From contig CABRDB010000103.1 in the NCBI GenBank assembly GCA_902469555.1, positions 1 through 9,793 on the forward strand: 9,793 nucleotides of DNA, written 5' to 3'. Both the position numbers and the translations under genes were made by a program. Below the pieces are notes generated by a model that was given only the letters and a program-made list of their open reading frames with translations, searched no databases and was not told the origin of the DNA. Below, one piece after another: positions 1-6,381 of this stretch. The DNA is from an uncultured Collinsella sp. Lineage in GTDB: Bacteria; Actinomycetota; Coriobacteriia; Coriobacteriales; Coriobacteriaceae. How positions within the stretch are numbered: the first letter of the stretch is position 1; every line of letters begins with the position of its first letter.

Positions 1-450
1 AAGGCGCAAGATCGATAGCTCGACATCGTCGAGGGCCGCCGTGCCCGAGAAGATGCTCTCGGGCGGCTTGGGAAACGTGCAGTAACCCGCCAGCGTGGAG
101 CGCATCACGGCGAATAGCTCGTCGATACCGACGTTCTTATACACAAAGCTGTCGACGCCCGCCTCGCGTGCCTGGTCCACAAAGGTGATCTCGGGCATAC
201 CCGTCATGATAATGACGCGGCACTCGGGCAGTTGTTCTTTAATGCGCGCCGCCGCCACGATGCCGTTGGAATCGTGCTCGGTGCACACATCCATCAGTAT
301 CATGTCCGGACGCTCCTTGAGCGCGACACCCAAGGCCTCGGAGGCATCGGCGATCGCGGCGACGACGGTCATATCGGGCTGGTCACCGACGGAGCGCGCG
401 AGGCTCTCGCGCAGGATGGCCTGGTCTTCGACGATTAACACGCGAATCAT
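1..450 (-). CDS. NarL/LuxR-family response regulator, 3' end cut by window edge
   Basis: Cytoplasmic response regulator that should be phosphorylated by the histidine kinase encoded directly upstream and then bind DNA. The 150 visible residues hold a full receiver domain. It opens with MIRVLIVEDQ, giving the acidic pocket E8/D9. The phosphoacceptor is D54 in ILMDV, the switch threonine is T83 in IIMTG, and the conserved lysine is K105 in VYKN. The frame stays open to base 1, where residues ELSILRL (about 144-150) look like the first helix of a LuxR-type helix-turn-helix, so some 60 C-terminal residues lie outside the window. The start ATG (450-448) overlaps the TGA of the kinase gene as ATGA, and AGGAG at 461-457 sits 6 bases upstream, which fixes the start. 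Target genes cannot be deduced from the window. The family call is firm; the HTH is inferred from its first residues. Confidence 0.93.
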   Translation of the reverse strand, partial: MIRVLIVEDQAILRESLARSVGDQPDMTVVAAIADASEALGVALKERPDMILMDVCTEHDSNGIVAAARIKEQLPECRVIIMTGMPEITFVDQAREAGVDSFVYKNVGIDELFAVMRSTLAGYCTFPKPPESIFSGTAALDDVELSILRL

Positions 451-1946
451 GAACTTCTCCTTTGGGCCGTGGCGCTGGAGGCGAGCGGAATGGACACCGT
501 AAGCGTGAAGGGCGGGGCGGTGTGGACTTCCAGGCTGCCGCCCAGATTCTGTGCGACATGCCTCATACCTGGGATACCCGTTCCCTCGCGATACGATACG
601 GGTGCAGGCGCGCCGTCGTTAGAAACGACCATCCGCGCGACAGCGCCGTCTTCTGTCCCCTCCTGCCACAGGCGCACATGGACCTGATGGGCCTGTGCAT
701 GCTTGGTGGCATTGGTCGAGGCTTCGCGGATAATCTGCAAAAATGCTGCGGCGACACGCGCGTCGTTTGGCAGCTCGCCCTCCACATCGATCTGCACGCT
801 CACCAGGCCAAAGGCATGGACGATATCGCCCAGTTGCTCTGCCGGTTCGCTGTCGCCCCCGCTGCGCAGATCGGCAGCGATTGAGCGCAGCAGCGGGTCG
901 ATCTGCTCGAGTGACTCGTCATCCAGGCGCCCTTCCTCCAGATAACGATGGAGAATGGACAGGCGCTGCCCGATCACGTCGTGCACGCGAGCGCGCATAC
1001 GCAGATAGGCCGCATTGTCAGCAACTTTTTTGACTTCTTCGATCTGGGCTTGGAGCTCTTGGCCCGCAAGCTCAAGCAGGTGGTTGGCTTGCGCTAGGCG
1101 ATCATGGGCATGCGCATACTCTGTTACATCCAGACCGATAATGCGCTCGAAGAGGCGGCCCGAAACCATAACGTCATCGTGCACGAACAAGCGAATCTCG
1201 GCGGGAGAAACCTCGACCACAACGCGCGCCTCACCAAAGCGGTCCAGATTAATCCGCACGCGGTTCTGGCTGCTTTCGGGAATTTGCATGCTGAGTTTGC
1301 GCAGGTCGTTCCATGTACCGCTCATATCGCCTAGGTCGGTGGGCATATGAAGCTCCACCAGGTTTTTTCGCATGCAGCGGTTCATGAGCAGCGGACGGCC
1401 CCTCGGGTCCAGATACAGGATGCCCACGGGAATCACGTTGATGGTTTCGATCGTCGAGAACGCGGTGATATCCTCCTGGCGGTTGCGGACATCCATCAAG
1501 AGCGCCGCAATGGAGCGGAACAGGAAAAACGCTCCCTCTGCGATAAGGACCGTGGTCCACGCCGAGCCCATGGCAAAAACCACCGGCGGTGTCACGGCGG
1601 CAACGAGCAACAGTTCGGCCAGCATGACGGGGCGACGATAGTGCACCATAAGCACCATGCCGTAGGCAAAGATCACGGCATTGAGCCACAACGCTCCGCC
1701 CATTGCCCTGGCGCAAACGTCAAGCGGCGCCACCAGATATGAGCCAGACGACGCGAACAAGATGAGTACCGAAATAATTAGGTGAAGCACAAGGCTCGCC
1801 TCGTAGGCACAAATCACCTTACGGTTATAGGACGAGCGGCGCGATGCGATGAGCGGGACGTGGATCGTCTGCAGACACGCAGCCAGGGCAAAGACAACAT
1901 CGAGCGCAACGATTTGGGGAAGAATGAGCGAAATCTGCATCGTCAC
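447..1946 (-). CDS. Membrane sensor histidine kinase, NarX/DesK-like (HisKA_3 + HATPase)
   Basis: Integral-membrane histidine kinase of 499 residues, predicted to autophosphorylate and pass phosphate to the response regulator encoded next. About five hydrophobic segments lie at residues 5-29, 46-66, 83-102, 108-127 and 130-150. A PAS-like stretch follows (about 160-275, with VIPVGILYLDPRGRPLLMN typical of a PAS entry), then a coiled coil (about 280-315). The HisKA_3 dimerisation box is RARVHDVIGQRLS, with H322 as likely phosphoacceptor. The ATPase domain shows an N-box (REASTNATKHA, N412), a G1 box (NDGAP, 443-447) and a G2 box (GTGIPGM, 455-461). The start is GTG, overlapping the upstream TGA as GTGA, with GAGGG at 1958-1954 spaced 7 bases away. 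An ATG two codons in (1940) is the alternative but is spaced 13 bases from that site. No periplasmic sensing domain is visible, so the signal may be membrane-borne or come from the upstream partner protein. Confidence 0.92.
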   Translation of the reverse strand: MTMQISLILPQIVALDVVFALAACLQTIHVPLIASRRSSYNRKVICAYEASLVLHLIISVLILFASSGSYLVAPLDVCARAMGGALWLNAVIFAYGMVLMVHYRRPVMLAELLLVAAVTPPVVFAMGSAWTTVLIAEGAFFLFRSIAALLMDVRNRQEDITAFSTIETINVIPVGILYLDPRGRPLLMNRCMRKNLVELHMPTDLGDMSGTWNDLRKLSMQIPESSQNRVRINLDRFGEARVVVEVSPAEIRLFVHDDVMVSGRLFERIIGLDVTEYAHAHDRLAQANHLLELAGQELQAQIEEVKKVADNAAYLRMRARVHDVIGQRLSILHRYLEEGRLDDESLEQIDPLLRSIAADLRSGGDSEPAEQLGDIVHAFGLVSVQIDVEGELPNDARVAAAFLQIIREASTNATKHAQAHQVHVRLWQEGTEDGAVARMVVSNDGAPAPVSYREGTGIPGMRHVAQNLGGSLEVHTAPPFTLTVSIPLASSATAQRRSS

Positions 1947-3826
1947 TCACCCGCCCTCGGCATCAAGACGATCATGCGCAGCTGGCCGGGCTCGCCCTCA
2001 AGGCGGTATGCCACGTTGCGCCCTTGCAGAGCGCTTTCGAGCTCTTGCGCAGCGGGCGTCTGCGAAAGATCTGCATCATCGTTGGAAAAAAGCGCGGCAC
2101 GCAGCTCGACACTGCATCGGTCATGATCGCCCAAGTGATACATAAGCGCCGGATGGTCGGTGGTGTAGGCAAAAAACGCAAAGTCATACACGCAGTCGTA
2201 CAGGGCGCTTACCGTACTGGCGTGCATCGGGCGCCGTATGGCGATAATCGAGGCGCAATCGATATCGATGGTGCGCAGGTCGCTTGCGAGCTCGTTGGCA
2301 ATGAGCTGAATGCGGTCGCAATCAAAACCGCTCTCCCCGTGCTGTGCCAACGTGAGCGACCCCTTGCGCTTGCAATAGGCGACGAGCATCTTGGCGCGCT
2401 GCAGCATGCGGTAACGCTCGTGCGAAGACGATTCATCGGTCAACGGCGGCAGCGAGCTCAGCAGGTCGTACATCCCTTCGAGCGCGCGGGCAAGCGCCTG
2501 GTCCACGTCTTGGACCAGCAAGGTCTCGGCCTCTTGGTCTGCCAGGTGCGTCTTAAGGTCGTAGTCGGCGGCGAGCAGCTCATTTTGACGCTGCAGCTCC
2601 ATACGACGATGTGCCAGTTCACGGTTAAGCTCGTTGAGATCCGACACGTCTTGGGCAAGCAGGGCCGATCCGCCCAGCAGTGGAAAGGCACGGCACATCA
2701 CATCGGGATCGGACGCCACGGCAAAGGCATGGGCGCGGCTGTGCGCCTGGGTCCGCAACTCCTCGCGCACGCCCACCGGCATTGGCTTTGACACTGGCGT
2801 GGCATAGACTTCCTGCAGGTCGCGCGTTAGAACTTTGAGGTCAAGCGGCAAGGTGTCGAAAATGCCGGCGATGTCGTGATATGACGGAACGACACCGCAA
2901 TCGAGACAGATTTCCATCGCCACCACGCACAAGACGCAATAGACGAGCGAGAAGTTGAGCCTCCATGCCCAAGGCACGCGCAACGCATATGAGATGGCAA
3001 AGAACGCGCCGCCCAGCAGCACGAGCGCCGCCGTGCCCGAGAAACGTTGGATGCGAAAGGACGAGGACCGGCCCACCAGGATAAAAAAGGCCACAAAGTT
3101 AAAGGCCGTCCACACGAGGACGGCGAAATAACCCCAGCCGTACGTGTAATCGTTGCTCCAGGTGTCGCTTGTACGGTCAAAGTGGAAGACCTGCTGGTGA
3201 AAATCGTTGGTGAGCACAAATCCGATAAGCAGGATAGCCATAATCCACAGCGCAGCGCAGTAGCGGCGACCCAGGCGGTGTTGCTCCAGGCCCGCAAGGC
3301 GCAGACCACACAACTGGTAGAGCAGCGGAATGAGCGTCATGGGCACGTAGTACAGGTACCACAGCACGGTGGCATAGAACGGCGTGAACGACTTGTACTT
3401 GAGAATGACTTCGATCATCCACAGGGCGCAGATGGTGGCGATGGCAACAAGACGGCGGCGCAACACATAGTCCAAACAGCGCAGATAGACCGATACGCCC
3501 CAGATCGAAAATGCAATTGCGGCAACAAGCAACGGCAGAGAGCTCGAATGGACGAGCGCATCCACGACCTCTTCGGACACCTCGCTATAGGCGGGCACGG
3601 CGTTAGAAAGTTTGGGGTCGAAGGCGAACAGCGCCGGCAAGACTGCCAAAAGCATGAGGAACATCGCGGTGATGACACCGGCGATAGCAAAGACGCGGTG
3701 GCGGTACACCTGATGTGTTATGCCAACAAGGAATCGCGGCATGGCGAAGAGCCTGCCGCCCCTGGGATCCGCCACGGGTGCGGATCGGGCGGCCGCGTTG
3801 CCGATATGTCGCTCGCGGGTACCCAT
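1943..3826 (-). CDS. 7TM-type membrane sensor with degenerate kinase-like C-terminus
   Basis: First gene of the signalling operon, 627 residues from the chosen ATG. Hydrophobic segments lie near residues 48-68, 97-116, 126-143, 152-172, 190-206, 230-252, 264-283 and 288-307. The stretches LWYLYYVPMTLIPLLYQLCG and LTNDFHQQVFHF resemble the 7TM input region of some histidine kinases (HisKA_7TM-like). A PAS-like stretch (about 311-390) and a long coiled coil (about 393-455) follow. The tail (about 470-627) has the outline of a GHKL ATPase fold, but no phosphoacceptor His box, N-box Asn or glycine-rich G boxes are recognisable, so it is probably a pseudokinase or receptor partner. Its TGA overlaps the kinase start as GTGA. 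The start is uncertain: ATG 3826 has no Shine-Dalgarno but lies about 10 bases below a -10-like TACACT (3841-3836), allowing a near-leaderless message. ATG 3742 is an alternative, and a GTG at 3970 falls inside a hairpin and is unlikely. Confidence 0.8.
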   Translation of the reverse strand: MGTRERHIGNAAARSAPVADPRGGRLFAMPRFLVGITHQVYRHRVFAIAGVITAMFLMLLAVLPALFAFDPKLSNAVPAYSEVSEEVVDALVHSSSLPLLVAAIAFSIWGVSVYLRCLDYVLRRRLVAIATICALWMIEVILKYKSFTPFYATVLWYLYYVPMTLIPLLYQLCGLRLAGLEQHRLGRRYCAALWIMAILLIGFVLTNDFHQQVFHFDRTSDTWSNDYTYGWGYFAVLVWTAFNFVAFFILVGRSSSFRIQRFSGTAALVLLGGAFFAISYALRVPWAWRLNFSLVYCVLCVVAMEICLDCGVVPSYHDIAGIFDTLPLDLKVLTRDLQEVYATPVSKPMPVGVREELRTQAHSRAHAFAVASDPDVMCRAFPLLGGSALLAQDVSDLNELNRELAHRRMELQRQNELLAADYDLKTHLADQEAETLLVQDVDQALARALEGMYDLLSSLPPLTDESSSHERYRMLQRAKMLVAYCKRKGSLTLAQHGESGFDCDRIQLIANELASDLRTIDIDCASIIAIRRPMHASTVSALYDCVYDFAFFAYTTDHPALMYHLGDHDRCSVELRAALFSNDDADLSQTPAAQELESALQGRNVAYRLEGEPGQLRMIVLMPRAGE

Positions 3827-3877
3827 AGTGCTTTTAGTGTACCGACAGGCAGGCTCAAAAAGCGGGCCACATGTCCC

Positions 3878-3920
3878 AAAATCCGCAGACGGCAAGGCGC
3901 CCGGCAGCCTCCCCCGTCTG
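3878..3920 (-). terminator. Possible intrinsic terminator after the DUF4867 gene
   Basis: Read on the minus strand, CAGACGG (3920-3914) pairs with CCGTCTG (3892-3886). An inner AGGC/GCCT stem (3910-3907 with 3898-3895) nests inside, and TTTT (3881-3878) follows four bases after the stem. The T-run is short and not immediate, so termination could be weak or Rho-assisted. It lies between the DUF4867 stop and the start of the sensor operon, where a terminator is expected. Confidence 0.4.
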
Positions 3921-3939
3921 GCACTTCCCGATATCTGCC

Positions 3940-3990
3940 CGCCCCAAACCACCGCAAAGGAGACAGGCACCTTTGTGGTGGTTTGGGGCG
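3940..3990. repeat. 51-bp near-perfect palindrome, REP-like hairpin
   Basis: Arms of 21 bases (3940-3960 and 3970-3990) are complementary at 20 positions; the exception is a G opposite T at 3954/3976. The central loop is AGACAGGCA (3961-3969). The palindrome starts 5 bases after the TAG stop of the DUF4867 gene. No T-run follows on either strand, so it is not a standard terminator. The form, a long hairpin just past a stop codon, fits a dispersed REP-like element or a 3' mRNA-stabilising structure. The loop-side sequence resembles palindromes I associate with IS200-like (RAYT) transposases, but that is unverified recall, and no such transposase is in the window. Confidence 0.75.
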
Positions 3991-3995
3991 ATGCG

Positions 3996-4640
3996 CTAGT
4001 CCACGGTGATGTCGAGATTTTTGCCGATGAGGCCTACGTAGCCGCCTTCGGCTGCCTTGGGGCTGTCGGCGTGGCAGAGGACCCACTTGTCGGCCTTCCA
4101 GTAGCAGTAGCTGTCGCCGGCAGCAGGCATGTCGGATGCAGCCTCGGGGCGCGGGCCGTTGGTGCCCGCCGGCAGCGCCACCATCACCTGGAAGCCGCCG
4201 TCATCGACCATGCAGGGCGTGTAGTGGAGCGTGGTGTTGAAGACTTCGACGACCGTACCCGCCGGCACGCGGAACGCCTTGACGCACGCGGTGTCGAGCT
4301 TACCGTCCTCGATCTCCCAGCGATGCGCCACGAGCAGGATAAAGTCGCGCGCGCCCAGGTTGAACTCGCTGGCGCGGTGATACTCCAGGCAGTTGAGCTG
4401 CGTGTTGTGGCCATTGCACCAGCCCAGCTGGAAGGGTCGGCCGCCAAACATGAGAAAGCCCAGTTTATCGGCATCCTTGACGCCCTCGAGCTCCGGCGCA
4501 CTTGCTACGTACTTGCTGCCCTCGGGAATGGACGTGGCAGAAAGCGCCTCGAGCACGGGCGACGTGAGCTCGGACGGAACGTTATTCCAAACGTTGCCAT
4601 AGGATTTGAACTCGGGATCGTTGACAGAGCAGATATGCAT
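3996..4640 (-). CDS. DUF4867 family cupin-like protein
   Basis: Soluble protein of 214 residues with no signal peptide or membrane segment. The pattern matches what I recall of the DUF4867 family, whose function is not established. The motif GWCNGHNTQLNCLEYHRASE (73-92) and the later VPAGTVVEVFNTTLHYTPC (125-143) look like the two halves of a cupin metal site, with H78, E86, H88 and H139 as candidate ligands. Similar cupins often act on sugars or small polar metabolites, so a role in carbohydrate metabolism is plausible but unproven. The start is ATG 4640, with AGGAG at 4650-4646 spaced 5 bases away. A GTG two codons upstream (4646) overlaps that ribosome binding site and is rejected. The gene is separated from luxS by a strong terminator and has its own promoter-like region, so it is probably a single-gene transcript. 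Confidence 0.72.
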   Translation of the reverse strand: MHICSVNDPEFKSYGNVWNNVPSELTSPVLEALSATSIPEGSKYVASAPELEGVKDADKLGFLMFGGRPFQLGWCNGHNTQLNCLEYHRASEFNLGARDFILLVAHRWEIEDGKLDTACVKAFRVPAGTVVEVFNTTLHYTPCMVDDGGFQVMVALPAGTNGPRPEAASDMPAAGDSYCYWKADKWVLCHADSPKAAEGGYVGLIGKNLDITVD

Positions 4641-4650
4641 GTTCACTCCT

Positions 4651-4674
4651 GTTCGTAAATGTGACTATACGAAC
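4651..4674 (-). promoter_or_regulatory. Putative promoter -10 and overlapping operator for the DUF4867 gene
   Basis: On the minus strand a -10-like TATAGT (4668-4663) lies 22 bases before the start codon. It overlaps an inverted repeat: GTTCGTA (4651-4657) and TACGAAC (4668-4674) are perfect 7-base arms with a 10-base spacer. Further upstream, GTTC recurs beside the palindrome TTCTAGAA (4676-4683). No good -35 hexamer is seen at 16-18 bases, which would suit activator dependence. The arrangement suggests a repressor or activator site, but the regulator is unknown. Confidence 0.45.
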
Positions 4675-4724
4675 ATTCTAGAACAAACATGAGCGATTTT
4701 GAACGCTCGTCCCGACCAATCAAC

Positions 4725-4755
4725 AAAAAGGCGCCCCCGCATAAGCGAAGGCGCC
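4725..4755 (-). terminator. Intrinsic terminator downstream of luxS
   Basis: On the minus strand GGCGCC TTCGC (4755-4745) pairs with GCGGG GGCGCC (4740-4730), using two G-T wobbles, around the tetraloop TTAT. Five T residues (4729-4725) follow directly. This is a textbook Rho-independent terminator 29 bases past the luxS stop codon, so it should end the luxS transcript before the DUF4867 gene. Confidence 0.88.
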
Positions 4756-4784
4756 CAATGCGCGCGTTTTGGGCGATAAAGCCC

Positions 4785-5273
4785 TTATGCCTGCTGATAG
4801 TGCAGGTGCTTCTCGTCGATATCGGCCAGGTCGCGGTCGAGGTAACGGCGCGCGAGCCAGTTAGCCATGGGAAGGTTCTGGTCCAGGTAGTTGCCGCACT
4901 CCTCGGGAGCGGCACCGGGGACATCGCCCTCAAAGTCGGCGACAAACTCGAACAGCTCACGCACGAGCGGCAGGATCTCCTCGCTCGTCAGCTCACCAAA
5001 TACGACGAGGTAAAAGCCCGTGCGGCAGCCCATGGGGCCAAAGTAGACAATGCGGCTCGACCACTCGGCATGGTTGCGAAGGAACGTCGCGCCCAGGTGC
5101 TCGATGGTGTGGCACTCGGCCGTGTTCATGACCGGCTCCTTGTTGGGCGTGGTCAGGCGCAGGTCAAACGTGGTGACGGCGGCGCCGGTCGCCGGATCGC
5201 GGTCGATGCGGCTCACATACACGCCGGGCTCAAGCAGCAGATGGTCAACGGAAAAACTCGCGATGCGCTCCAT
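4785..5273 (-). CDS. luxS: S-ribosylhomocysteine lyase LuxS
   Basis: Cytoplasmic metalloenzyme that splits S-ribosylhomocysteine into homocysteine and 4,5-dihydroxy-2,3-pentanedione, the AI-2 precursor. It completes the two-step recycling of S-adenosylhomocysteine after the Pfs nucleosidase, which is not in this window. The 162 residues match the family's usual length. All signature residues are present: the metal ligands H55 and H59 and catalytic E58 in HTIEH, the third ligand C126 in EECGNYL, and the catalytic cysteine C83 in GPMGCRTGFY. The start ATG is supported by AGAGGA upstream (core AGGA 5283-5280, spacing 6). The gene has its own promoter-like site (5346-5338) and a strong terminator, so it is probably monocistronic. 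No AI-2 receptor or Lsr uptake gene is visible, so it may serve methyl-cycle recycling, signalling or both. Confidence 0.97.
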   Translation of the reverse strand: MERIASFSVDHLLLEPGVYVSRIDRDPATGAAVTTFDLRLTTPNKEPVMNTAECHTIEHLGATFLRNHAEWSSRIVYFGPMGCRTGFYLVVFGELTSEEILPLVRELFEFVADFEGDVPGAAPEECGNYLDQNLPMANWLARRYLDRDLADIDEKHLHYQQA

Positions 5274-5288
5274 GGCAGATCCTCTCGG

Positions 5289-5375
5289 TAGTCAATTTAG
5301 GACGGGGCTCTTTTAGCTGGTTCGAATGGTCGCACCAATCATACCAGTCAAAAAAGCCCCGTCCCAAAAAGACAA
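5289..5375. repeat. 87-bp imperfect palindrome between nucleoside hydrolase and luxS
   Basis: Arms of 32 bases (5289-5320 and 5344-5375) match as inverted repeats at about 25 positions. The core GGACGGGGCT/AGCCCCGTCC (5300-5309 and 5355-5364) is perfect, and the centre is 23 bases (5321-5343). It begins one base after the TAA stop of the nucleoside hydrolase gene. The right-hand core arm is followed by AAAAA on the plus strand and no T-run trails the stem on either strand, so it is not a standard intrinsic terminator. It could be a miniature inverted-repeat element, an mRNA 3' stabiliser for the rbsK operon, or a readthrough-controlling structure ahead of luxS. Confidence 0.65.
5338..5346 (-). 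promoter_or_regulatory. Putative extended -10 promoter for luxS
   Basis: On the minus strand TGGTATGAT (5346-5338) combines an extended -10 TG with TATGAT, five of six matches to the consensus. Transcription would start near 5331, leaving a leader of about 58 bases. No convincing -35 hexamer is seen at 17 bases, which is common for extended -10 promoters. The site lies in the loop-side part of the imperfect palindrome, so the luxS message itself would carry only one arm. Confidence 0.5.
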
Positions 5376-5376
5376 C

Positions 5377-6351
5377 TTAGCCCAGAACGCGGGCCATGCG
5401 CGCCTTGAACTCGGACAGGAAGCGCGGGGCGTCGACGGTCAGCGCCACGAGTGCGCTCTTGTCGGGGTCGGACAGACGGCGCTCATCGCAGATGGTGCGA
5501 CCGCGGTACTCGCCCAGCAGATCAACACGCAGGTTGCAGCCGAGCGCGCCCACGAGCGTGGGATCAATCGCCACGGCAACCGCCAGCGGATCGTGCAGCG
5601 CGCAGCCACCCAGGTAGGGGGCGTTCATCTCGTACGAGCCAATGTAGTGCTCCACCATACTCGCAAACGCGCAACCGGCCATGGTGCCCGAGCCCGTCCA
5701 ACCGGCAATGTCGCGACGCGTGAGCACCACGCGATGCGTCACATCCAGACCCACCATAGTGAGCTTGCGGCCCGAGCGCAGCACCGCGTCGGCTGCCTCG
5801 GGGTCGCTCGCCATATTGGCCTCGGCGCCCGCGCTCACGTTACCGGGCACGGTAAGAGCGCCGCCCATCACGACCACGCGGCCGATGGACATCATTGCCG
5901 CCGCATCGCGCTCCAGGGCGAGCGCCAGGTTGGAGAGCGGGCCGGTCGCCACGTAAATCAGATCGGGACCATAGGTGCGCGCGGCATCGATCAGATAATC
6001 GACCGCAGCGTTACCGTCGGCCGAGGTCGCCCCCACCGGCTCGTAGGGCGACGCGGGCACGCTCGCGCCGCCGATGCCGTTCTTGCCGTGAATGAGCGCG
6101 GTGGACGCCGGCGGCGTATAGGGCTCAGTCGCCTGCAGAGGACGGTCGGCACCCAGGTACACCGGAACCTCGGGGCGACCCAGCAGATCGAGCACCGCCA
6201 GGCAATTGTGCGCCGATTGCTCGACGCGCACGTTGCCAAAGCACGTGGTGATGCCCACGAGCTCCACCTCGGGGCTCGCGATGGCATAGGCCAGCGCCAT
6301 CGCATCGTCCACTCCCATATCCAGATCAAGGATCAGCTTCTTGATTGCCAT
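5377..6351 (-). CDS. Inosine-uridine-preferring type nucleoside hydrolase
   Basis: Cytoplasmic enzyme of 324 residues that hydrolyses the N-glycosidic bond of ribonucleosides to free base and ribose. The family's calcium and ribose site is clear: D9, D11, D15 and D16 in LDLDMGVDDAMAL, the VVMGGAL strand (160-166), EANMASDPEAA (178-188) for ribose contacts, and HDPLA (253-257) supplying the catalytic-site histidine and a calcium-ligand aspartate. HGKNGIGG (88-95) matches the substrate-loop histidine region. Base preference (purine, pyrimidine or broad) cannot be read from the sequence. ATG 6351 is preceded by GGAG at a spacing of 7. It lies 30 bases behind the ribokinase stop, so the two are probably one transcript, with the released ribose passed to ribokinase. 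A C-terminal extension or signal peptide is not seen. Confidence 0.93.
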   Translation of the reverse strand: MAIKKLILDLDMGVDDAMALAYAIASPEVELVGITTCFGNVRVEQSAHNCLAVLDLLGRPEVPVYLGADRPLQATEPYTPPASTALIHGKNGIGGASVPASPYEPVGATSADGNAAVDYLIDAARTYGPDLIYVATGPLSNLALALERDAAAMMSIGRVVVMGGALTVPGNVSAGAEANMASDPEAADAVLRSGRKLTMVGLDVTHRVVLTRRDIAGWTGSGTMAGCAFASMVEHYIGSYEMNAPYLGGCALHDPLAVAVAIDPTLVGALGCNLRVDLLGEYRGRTICDERRLSDPDKSALVALTVDAPRFLSEFKARMARVLG

Positions 6352-6381
6352 TGTTCTACTCCGCTTCTCCGTCTTTATCGT

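Noticed and set aside
35..3043. 17-base identity between the response regulator gene (about 35-51) and the 7TM sensor gene (about 3028-3044)
   Set aside because: Both encode the short peptide FSGTAAL in frame; a single short match in codon-biased GC-rich genes is best explained by chance, and no longer repeat surrounds it.
3827..3970. N-terminal extension of the 7TM sensor gene to a GTG at 3970
   Set aside because: The GTG lies in the loop of the hairpin, has no ribosome binding site, and the extra 48 residues show no protein-like features.
3047..4658. Two overlapping plus-strand open frames (3047-4009 and 3720-4658) spanning the sensor operon promoter and DUF4867 gene
   Set aside because: They run antisense to real genes and through the 51-bp palindrome, and their products show no domain or membrane pattern.
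4676..4710. Possible LexA/SOS box near GAACATTCTAGAAC
   Set aside because: The GAAC units are in direct rather than inverted orientation and do not fit CGAAC-N4-GTTCG.
5289..5375. SAM- or SAH-type riboswitch in the luxS leader
   Set aside because: The region folds as one long hairpin and I see no conserved core of a SAM or SAH riboswitch; the likely luxS transcription start also lies inside it.
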